Shown in pieces: positions 1 to 7,767 of a stretch of 7,767 nt of DNA. The position numbers and the translations under genes are program-made. The first letter of the stretch is position 1; each line of letters opens with the position of its first letter. The DNA is taken from assembly GCA_017440445.1 (NCBI GenBank), contig JAFSHE010000181.1:1-7767 (forward strand), given 5' to 3'. This DNA is from Oscillospiraceae bacterium (GTDB taxonomy: Bacteria; Bacillota_A; Clostridia; Oscillospirales; Ruminococcaceae). A model generated the notes under the pieces. It saw only the letters and a program-made list of their open reading frames with translations. It was not told the origin of the DNA and ran no database searches.

Positions 1-445
1 GGCGCAGATAGCTGAGGATCTTTGAACGGAGAACTATATTATCGTGGATCTTTGTGTTTCTGAGGTCGAGGTAGCGGTACTTAAGACGCAGATCCTCTCT
101 TGTCTGTGTGGAGGCTGCTATCTCGAAGGGCAGACCGAGCTGGCAGGGACCGAGGATCTCGAGGGAGTCTACCTTTACCTCTACCATACCGGTAGCGAGC
201 TTGGGGTTTATTGTTTCCTCATCTCTCTTGGTGACTGTACCGTTTATACCGATAACGGTCTCCTTTGTCACACCGTCAAGCAGGCTGTCATCGGACAGTA
301 CCACCTGAGTTACACCGTAGTGGTCTCTCAGGTCTACGAAGATAACGCCGCCGTGGTCACGGACGGTGTCCACCCAGCCGCAGAGCGTAACGCTCTGACC
401 GATGTGGTCTGTGTTCAGTTCATTACAGGTGTGGGTTCTAAGCAT
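1..445 (-). CDS. aspS: Aspartate--tRNA ligase (AspRS), N-terminal 148 residues, cut by window edge
   Basis: Class II aminoacyl-tRNA synthetase that charges tRNA with aspartate in the cytoplasm. The visible protein begins MLRTHTCNEL and carries the bacterial AspRS N-terminal OB-fold anticodon-binding domain (about residues 18-105), with the hallmarks LCGWVDTVRDHGG (21-33), VIFVDLRD (34-41) and GVTQVV (44-49). The linker into the catalytic domain follows, with LRLKYRYLDLRN at 119-130. The rest lies beyond the left edge. The ATG at 443-445 is preceded by AAGGAGAA at 453-460, so the start is well supported. His31 in the RDHGG motif matches the residue found in non-discriminating AspRS of Pseudomonas aeruginosa; E. 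coli has Leu there. From family knowledge this hints that the enzyme may also charge tRNA-Asn, but another reported determinant (Gly82 in P. aeruginosa) appears to be Glu77 here, so protein evidence alone is mixed. Expression is controlled by the T-box leader upstream. Identification is near certain; the non-discriminating status is inference. Confidence 0.97.
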   Translation of the reverse strand, partial: MLRTHTCNELNTDHIGQSVTLCGWVDTVRDHGGVIFVDLRDHYGVTQVVLSDDSLLDGVTKETVIGINGTVTKRDEETINPKLATGMVEVKVDSLEILGPCQLGLPFEIAASTQTREDLRLKYRYLDLRNTKIHDNIVLRSKILSYLR

Positions 446-763
446 AAATCATTTCTCCTTTTTTATTTTTGTAGCTTGCTTAGTGATCGGAGCGAGGGAT
501 TTTTGTCCGTAAAAACAAAAAATGCCCTCCGCCCTCACATGGGACGAAAGACAACTTCCGCGATACCACCCAAATTGACCGCTGTGCGATCCACTCAATT
601 TCATCTTTACGCAATGTAACGTGCGGTTCTACTGACGCATTTCTGCGCTTTCTTCCGCAGGCTCCGGAGTGTTTTTCATGCAGGCGCACTGCTGTCTTAC
701 ACCGACCGACAGCTCTCTGTAAGTACGTTGACCGCCCTACTCTCTCCATCAATGCCTTTAAAC
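446..763 (-). ncRNA. T-box riboswitch leader of aspS, Asn-type (AAC) specifier
   Basis: Cis-acting leader that senses uncharged tRNA and controls transcription termination ahead of aspS. Read on the minus strand it has every canonical part in order: the Stem I K-turn region GATGGAGAGAGTAG (750-737), AGAGAG (718-713), the distal hairpin CTGTC/GACAG around GGTGTAA (about 712-692), the specifier loop with GAAAAAC then ACTCCGGAGC (677-661), and the T-box sequence TGGGTGGTATCGCGG (572-558), whose TGGT bulge (568-565) would pair with the tRNA acceptor end. Aligned with the Bacillus subtilis glyQS leader, where GGC is followed by A and then nine bases ending GAGC, the specifier here is AAC at 673-671, an Asn codon; no GAC or GAT lies in the loop. 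The antiterminator can form from TGGG (572-569) with CCCA (543-540) and CGGAAG (560-555) with CTTTCG (550-545). This excludes the terminator described separately. The T-box identity is certain; the specifier reading is strong but made by eye. Confidence 0.95.
517..553 (-). terminator. Regulated intrinsic terminator of the aspS T-box
   Basis: On the minus strand, 553-542 pairs with 534-523 as a 12-bp stem that includes several G-U pairs, with a 7-nt loop (541-535) followed by six T (522-517), then G and more T. The 5' arm contains the typical T-box TTTCGTCCC segment, which is shared with the antiterminator, so the two structures are mutually exclusive. Confidence 0.9.
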
Positions 764-769
764 AGAATA

Positions 770-798
770 AGTATAGCACATTTTTGTTTTGCTGTCAA
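770..798 (-). promoter_or_regulatory. Sigma-70 (SigA) promoter of the aspS leader
   Basis: Minus strand: perfect -35 TTGACA (798-793), a 17-bp spacer, and -10 TATACT (775-770). A start at about G763 is expected, placing the whole T-box in the transcript. Both hexamers are at or near consensus, consistent with strong initiation and control by attenuation. Confidence 0.9.
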
Positions 799-889
799 GG
801 ATTTTCAATAAATTTCCGAGGTTTTTTTGTAATTTCCAATGTCTGAAATTCAGAAAGATATGTCGTGTCAGTATGATAAAAACGGATAT

Positions 890-918
890 TTGACATGTAT
901 GAAGTAAAAGTGTATAAT
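890..918 (+). promoter_or_regulatory. Consensus sigma-70 promoter of the TrmH-family gene
   Basis: Perfect TTGACA (890-895), 17-bp spacer, perfect TATAAT (913-918); expected start near G925, giving a 5' UTR of about 54 nt. Its position shows that the in-frame ATG at 895 lies upstream of the transcription start and cannot be the translation start. Confidence 0.9.
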
Positions 919-967
919 TATACAGGTGCGGAGTACGACAGTTTATTTCTGCAGATACATACTAAAA

Positions 968-972
968 CGGAG
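968..972 (+). promoter_or_regulatory. Ribosome binding site deciding the TrmH-family start
   Basis: CGGAG at 968-972 stands 6 nt before the ATG at 979, supporting this start over the earlier in-frame ATG at 895, which is not transcribed from the promoter seen. Confidence 0.8.
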
Positions 973-978
973 AATACC

Positions 979-1791
979 ATGCCTGATATTATTGAGATAA
1001 CCGATATTACAGCTCCCGAGCTTGATATATACGCAAGGCTTTCTGAGCCGCAGCTGCTGCATTATTATGAGCCGCAGGAGGGGATATTTATTGCGGAAAG
1101 TCCCCGTGTGATACAGCTTGCGCTTGATGCAGGCTATCAGCCGATATCTGTTCTCTGCGAGAAAAAGCACACAGACGGGCAGCTTAAAGAAGTGCTTTCC
1201 CGCTGCGGAGATATCCCTGTGTATACTGCGGAGTACGATGTGCTTACGGGTATAACAGGCTTTCAGCTTACAAGGGGGGCGCTGTGCGCCATGAGGAGAA
1301 GAAAGAATCCCACCGTGGAGGAGGTCTGCCGTAATGCGCACAGGATAGCCGTGCTTGAGGATGTGGTTAATCCTACCAATGTGGGTGCGATAATACGCTC
1401 TGCGGCGGCGCTCGGGATGGATGCGTTGCTGCTTACTCCCGCATGCAGCGACCCGCTTTACCGCCGTGCGGCGAGGGTCAGCATGGGCACTGTTTTTCAG
1501 ATTCCCTGGACATACCTTGACAGCGGCGAGGACTATGTTTCTGTCCTTCGTGAGATGGGCTTCAGCACCGCTGCGATGGCACTTTGTGAGGACTCGGTCA
1601 GCATATCCGACCCTGCGCTTCTTGCTGAGGAGCGGCTTGCAGTGATACTCGGCACCGAGGGCGAGGGACTTCGCACTGAAACCATATCAGCCTGTGACTA
1701 CACAGTGAAGATACCCATGTCCCATGGAGTGGATTCGCTGAATGTGGCGGCGGCAAGCGCAGTGATGTTCTGGCAGCTTGGAATGAGATAA
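979..1791 (+). CDS. TrmH/SpoU-family RNA 2'-O-ribose methyltransferase
   Basis: Predicted S-adenosylmethionine-dependent methyltransferase of the SPOUT (trefoil-knot) class, acting on the ribose 2'-OH of rRNA or tRNA. The 270-residue protein has an N-terminal substrate-binding-type domain (about 18-100, with EGIFIAESPRVIQLALDAGY at 34-53) and a C-terminal SpoU domain with all three motifs. Motif 1 is NPTNVGAIIRSAAALG (131-146, with Asn134 and the presumed catalytic Arg140). Motif 2 is VILGTEGEGL (222-231). Motif 3 is VKIPMSHGVDSLNVAAA (243-259), forming the knot and cofactor pocket. The length is typical of the family. The gene is monocistronic: it has its own promoter, divergent from aspS, and its own terminator. 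The precise target (23S rRNA G or U sites as in RlmB or TsnR, or tRNA as in TrmH/TrmL) cannot be told from sequence alone, so no gene symbol is given. Confidence 0.93.
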   Translation: MPDIIEITDITAPELDIYARLSEPQLLHYYEPQEGIFIAESPRVIQLALDAGYQPISVLCEKKHTDGQLKEVLSRCGDIPVYTAEYDVLTGITGFQLTRGALCAMRRRKNPTVEEVCRNAHRIAVLEDVVNPTNVGAIIRSAAALGMDALLLTPACSDPLYRRAARVSMGTVFQIPWTYLDSGEDYVSVLREMGFSTAAMALCEDSVSISDPALLAEERLAVILGTEGEGLRTETISACDYTVKIPMSHGVDSLNVAAASAVMFWQLGMR

Positions 1792-1798
1792 GCAATAC

Positions 1799-1834
1799 AG
1801 CCGATGAAACGGACAGTGTTTCATCGGCTTTTTT
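1799..1834 (+). terminator. Rho-independent terminator after the TrmH-family gene
   Basis: A perfect 12-bp stem, AGCCGATGAAAC (1799-1810) with GTTTCATCGGCT (1818-1829), a 7-nt loop, and a run of six T (1829-1834). The T-tract overlaps the stop codon of the convergent AraC-family gene (1833-1835). On the minus strand no T-run follows the stem, so it is a one-way terminator by sequence. Confidence 0.93.
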
Positions 1835-2639
1835 ATCTGTTTCTGAACTGTGATGGCGTCATTCCCTCGTATCTTCCGAATAGCTTAGTGAAGTAGCTGC
1901 CCGTGCAGAAGCCTGTTTCCAGTGCGATATCCTCTATGGAGCGGTCAGTGTCCGACAGAAGCTCCTTTGCTGCCTGTATGCGTCGTTTTGCGATGTACTC
2001 CATCGGTCTTGCCGAGAGCGCTGTCTGAAACAGCCTGCACAGGTGCTGCTTTGATACTCCCGCCTCGTCGCATAGCTGCTCCATCGTGATGGGGGAGGTG
2101 TAGTTTGCATTTATGTAATCTATTGCACGTACTACTGCGGAGTTTGCCGTTCTTTCGTTGCTGTCTGCGGAGATAAGACGGTAGAACTCTATGAGAAAAT
2201 CGTATAAATAACCTGCCGCACGATGGTTGCCGAAAAGCCTGTCGCCGATAAGCGCCTCGTGCATCTTGCGGAAGCAGTGCTCCAGCATTTTGGTATCGCT
2301 GAGCCTGAATACCTGCGGTGAGGTAAGACCAAGCTGCGCAAGAGTTTCCTCGGCGGCGAAGCCCGATGGCACTATCCAGTGGATATCCCACACTTCCTCA
2401 TTCGGGAAATACTCGTGCGGATATCCCTCGGGAAGATAGAATGCGGTATAGGGCTTTATGATGTACTCTTTGCCGTCAAGTATCAGCGTGCCGCTGCCTT
2501 TCGTGCAGTAGAATATCTGAGGGTAGCCGTAGCCCTCTCTGCGTACGGTGTGCGGCTGACATTCGTGAAGTCCCACGCTGAAAAGGTAGATGGGCAGCCT
2601 GCTTTCTGAGCGGATGATTGGGAAGTCGTAGAAATGCAT
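1833..2639 (-). CDS. AraC-family transcriptional regulator (cupin sensor plus double HTH)
   Basis: Cytoplasmic DNA-binding regulator, 268 residues, the usual length for AraC-type sugar regulators. Residues about 15-90 form the AraC-type cupin ligand-binding domain, with GSGTLILDGKEYIIKPYTAF (48-67), LPEGYPHEY (69-77) and WDIHWIVPSG (84-93). A helical linker follows. Residues about 168-266 form the AraC DNA-binding domain, with a first HTH at 184-205 (ITMEQLCDEAGVSKQHLCRLF), the linker helix PMEYIAKRRIQAAKELL (212-228), and a second HTH at 234-256 ending in the family signature GFCTGSYFTKLF (243-254). The ATG at 2637-2639 follows CGGAGGAGAT, with a rather short Shine-Dalgarno spacing. It is transcribed divergently from the fucosidase/beta-galactosidase operon and shares its promoter region, so it most likely controls that operon. 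Its ligand is unknown; galactose, fucose or a derived oligosaccharide would fit the context. Confidence 0.94.
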   Translation of the reverse strand: MHFYDFPIIRSESRLPIYLFSVGLHECQPHTVRREGYGYPQIFYCTKGSGTLILDGKEYIIKPYTAFYLPEGYPHEYFPNEEVWDIHWIVPSGFAAEETLAQLGLTSPQVFRLSDTKMLEHCFRKMHEALIGDRLFGNHRAAGYLYDFLIEFYRLISADSNERTANSAVVRAIDYINANYTSPITMEQLCDEAGVSKQHLCRLFQTALSARPMEYIAKRRIQAAKELLSDTDRSIEDIALETGFCTGSYFTKLFGRYEGMTPSQFRNR

Positions 2640-2672
2640 ATCTCCTCCGAAAAGAATTTTCTGAAAATGTTC

Positions 2673-2695
2673 ATATCGTTATAATATAATAATAT
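2673..2695. repeat. Imperfect 23-bp AT-rich palindrome over the regulator -10 region
   Basis: ATATnnTTATA-n-TATAAnnATAT centred at 2684, with 18 of 22 paired positions symmetric. It overlaps the -10 and probable start of the AraC-family gene, so it could be an autoregulatory operator. Because the stretch is almost pure A/T, chance symmetry is quite possible. Confidence 0.3.
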
Positions 2696-2717
2696 CATTT
2701 ATTGACTTTCCTGTCAA
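2689..2717 (-). promoter_or_regulatory. Sigma-70 promoter of the AraC-family gene
   Basis: Minus strand: TTGACA (2717-2712), 17-bp spacer, TATTAT (2694-2689). The expected start is near 2682, giving a leader of about 43 nt. Its -35 region lies inside the divergent operon promoter, so one RNA polymerase bound here would exclude the other. Confidence 0.8.
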
Positions 2718-2718
2718 T
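2701..2718. repeat. Inverted repeat ATTGAC-N6-GTCAAT linking the two -35 boxes
   Basis: Perfect 6-bp arms (2701-2706 and 2713-2718) around TTTCCT. The arms contain the two divergent -35 hexamers, so the symmetry follows partly from two face-to-face near-consensus promoters. It may also serve as a regulator site. Confidence 0.6.
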
Positions 2719-2730
2719 GGGGATTATAAT
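2702..2730 (+). promoter_or_regulatory. Sigma-70 promoter of the fucosidase/beta-galactosidase operon
   Basis: TTGACT (2702-2707), 17-bp spacer, perfect TATAAT (2725-2730); expected start near A2737 and a 5' UTR of about 28 nt. It overlaps the regulator promoter by 16 bp (2702-2717). Such near-consensus boxes suggest either repression in the absence of substrate or considerable basal expression. Confidence 0.85.
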
Positions 2731-2751
2731 AACATCATACAAAACGGAAAC

Positions 2752-2756
2752 GGAGG
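2752..2756 (+). promoter_or_regulatory. Ribosome binding site deciding the fucosidase start
   Basis: GGAGG at 2752-2756 lies 8 nt before the ATG at 2765. The reading frame is open further upstream to 2702, but that part holds the promoter and has no Shine-Dalgarno sequence, so 2765 is chosen. Confidence 0.88.
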
Positions 2757-2764
2757 TACTCTTT

Positions 2765-7203
<4,439 letters not shown>

Positions 7204-7205
<2 letters not shown>

Positions 7206-7241
7206 AAAAATGACCGGTCGTAATGACCGGTCATTTGTTTT
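7204..7241. terminator. Bidirectional terminator between lacZ and purC
   Basis: A perfect 12-bp stem, AAATGACCGGTC (7208-7219) with GACCGGTCATTT (7225-7236), and a 5-nt loop. On the plus strand TTT-G-TTTT follows (7234-7241). On the minus strand the run of A at 7204-7210 becomes a T-tract. It can therefore end both the glycosidase operon and the convergent purC transcript. Confidence 0.92.
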
Positions 7242-7253
7242 ATCAGAAAGAGA

Positions 7254-7767
7254 TCATCTGTTGAGGATAAGCTTTGTCAGCTCAACGGGATCAACGATAG
7301 TGCCGTCCTTGTAAACGCGCATGTTGCCCGAAGCGATCTCGTCAATGAGGATAACCTCATTGTTGTTGTAGCCGAACTCAAACTTGATATCCCACAGGTC
7401 AAGACCGATGGTCTTAAGGTCGTCAGCAACGATCTTTGTGATCTTCAGAGTCTGTTCCTTCATGCTCTTGAACATTTCAGGGGACATAACCCCGAGAACC
7501 TCCAGACCCTCACTTGTTACCAGAGGATCGCCCTTTTCGTCGTTCTTGAATGTAGTCTCCACATAAGCAGGCAAATCCTGCCCCTCTGTGCAGTAATCAG
7601 AATATCTGCGGTAGAAAGAACCTACAGCCTTGTAACGGCAAATGACCTCCAGTCCCTTACCGAACACCTTGCCGGGAAGAACTTCCATTGTAGTATTCGC
7701 CAGGTCTGCACTCACATAATGGGTTTTAATACCTGCAGCATTAATTTTTTCAAAAAAGTAAACGGAC
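7254..7767 (-). CDS. purC: Phosphoribosylaminoimidazole-succinocarboxamide synthase (SAICAR synthetase), C-terminal 170 residues, cut by window edge
   Basis: Purine biosynthesis enzyme (EC 6.3.2.6) that joins aspartate to CAIR using ATP, in the cytoplasm. The frame is open to the right edge. The visible part starts inside the protein at [20 protein letters not shown], and about 65 N-terminal residues with the ATP-binding loop are outside. Family features are [18 protein letters not shown], the acceptor-side [11 protein letters not shown], and [10 protein letters not shown] followed by [18 protein letters not shown], which correspond to the known R-x3-[TA]-G-S, KND-x2-GDP-L, D-x-K-x-E-FG and DE(I)-x4-R segments. 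Several normally fixed positions differ: Val replaces Thr/Ala before Gly-Ser, a Pro is missing ahead of LEV, and [12 protein letters not shown] stands where DEISPDTCRLWD is common. A divergent clostridial branch of PurC is the simplest reading. It is convergent with the glycosidase operon, separated only by the shared terminator. Confidence 0.88.
   Translation of the reverse strand, partial: SVYFFEKINAAGIKTHYVSADLANTTMEVLPGKVFGKGLEVICRYKAVGSFYRRYSDYCTEGQDLPAYVETTFKNDEKGDPLVTSEGLEVLGVMSPEMFKSMKEQTLKITKIVADDLKTIGLDLWDIKFEFGYNNNEVILIDEIASGNMRVYKDGTIVDPVELTKLILNR

Noticed and set aside
44..619. Plus-strand 191-codon reading frame
   Set aside because: It is antisense to aspS and the T-box, with no ribosome binding site and no recognisable domain.
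671..677. A two-codon T-box also reading GAA (Glu), as described for a clostridial Asn/Glu T-box
   Set aside because: The GAA at 677-675 matches a conserved part of the specifier loop also seen in glyQS leaders and does not overlap the AAC, so a second specifier is not needed.
480..779. Minus-strand 99-codon reading frame upstream of aspS
   Set aside because: It coincides with the T-box leader, begins at the promoter -10 and has no convincing Shine-Dalgarno sequence; the RNA structure explains the conservation.
895..978. N-terminal extension of the TrmH-family protein from the ATG at 895
   Set aside because: This codon overlaps the end of the -35 box of a perfect promoter, so it would not be in the mRNA; the ATG at 979 has a ribosome binding site and fits the family length.
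2483..2698. Minus-strand 71-codon reading frame across the regulator start
   Set aside because: It is out of frame with the AraC-family gene, begins in its promoter and yields no recognisable protein.
7713..7715. GTG as the purC start codon
   Set aside because: The frame stays open to the window edge and the upstream residues ([13 protein letters not shown]) match the inside of PurC, so the gene is cut by the window rather than starting here.

Overview
This looks like ordinary chromosomal DNA from a gut-type Firmicute, probably Oscillospiraceae/Ruminococcus-like. The evidence is a T-box-controlled aminoacyl-tRNA synthetase, textbook TTGACA/TATAAT promoters, strong GGAGG-type ribosome binding sites, clostridial-style protein sequences and a cytoplasmic glycosidase pair under an AraC-family regulator. 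The genus is inferred; there is no rRNA or other decisive marker in the window.

Layout from left to right. (1) Minus strand, 1-445: the N-terminal part of aspartyl-tRNA synthetase (aspS), running off the left edge. Its leader of about 318 nt (446-763) is a complete T-box riboswitch with Stem I, a specifier codon, an antiterminator and a terminator, driven by a near-consensus promoter at 770-798. The specifier reads as AAC (Asn), not an Asp codon. (2) Plus strand, 979-1791: a SpoU/TrmH-family RNA 2'-O-methyltransferase with its own consensus promoter (890-918) and a strong terminator (1799-1834). (3) Minus strand, 1833-2639: an AraC-family regulator with a cupin N-domain and two C-terminal helix-turn-helix motifs. 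(4) A compact divergent control region (2640-2764) in which the promoters of the regulator and of the glycosidase operon overlap. (5) Plus strand, 2765-4180 and 4194-7205: a GH29 alpha-L-fucosidase (subfamily B-like) and a GH2 LacZ-type beta-galactosidase, 13 bp apart and surely one operon, closed by a perfect 12-bp hairpin terminator. (6) Minus strand, 7254 to the right edge: the C-terminal part of a divergent SAICAR synthetase (purC).

How the genes may work together. The AraC-family protein probably senses a sugar and controls the divergent operon. Neither glycosidase has a signal peptide, so fucosylated galactosides are probably imported first (no transporter is in the window). The fucosidase would remove a branching fucose and the LacZ-type enzyme would then remove the exposed beta-galactose. 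aspS, the methyltransferase and purC are housekeeping neighbours with no evident link to the sugar module.

I found no mobile element, CRISPR array, tRNA, rRNA or unknown multigene system. The most interesting signals are the Asn-type T-box on aspS, the overlapping divergent promoters with a palindrome between them, a five-cysteine cluster in the beta-galactosidase, and the unusual PurC signatures.
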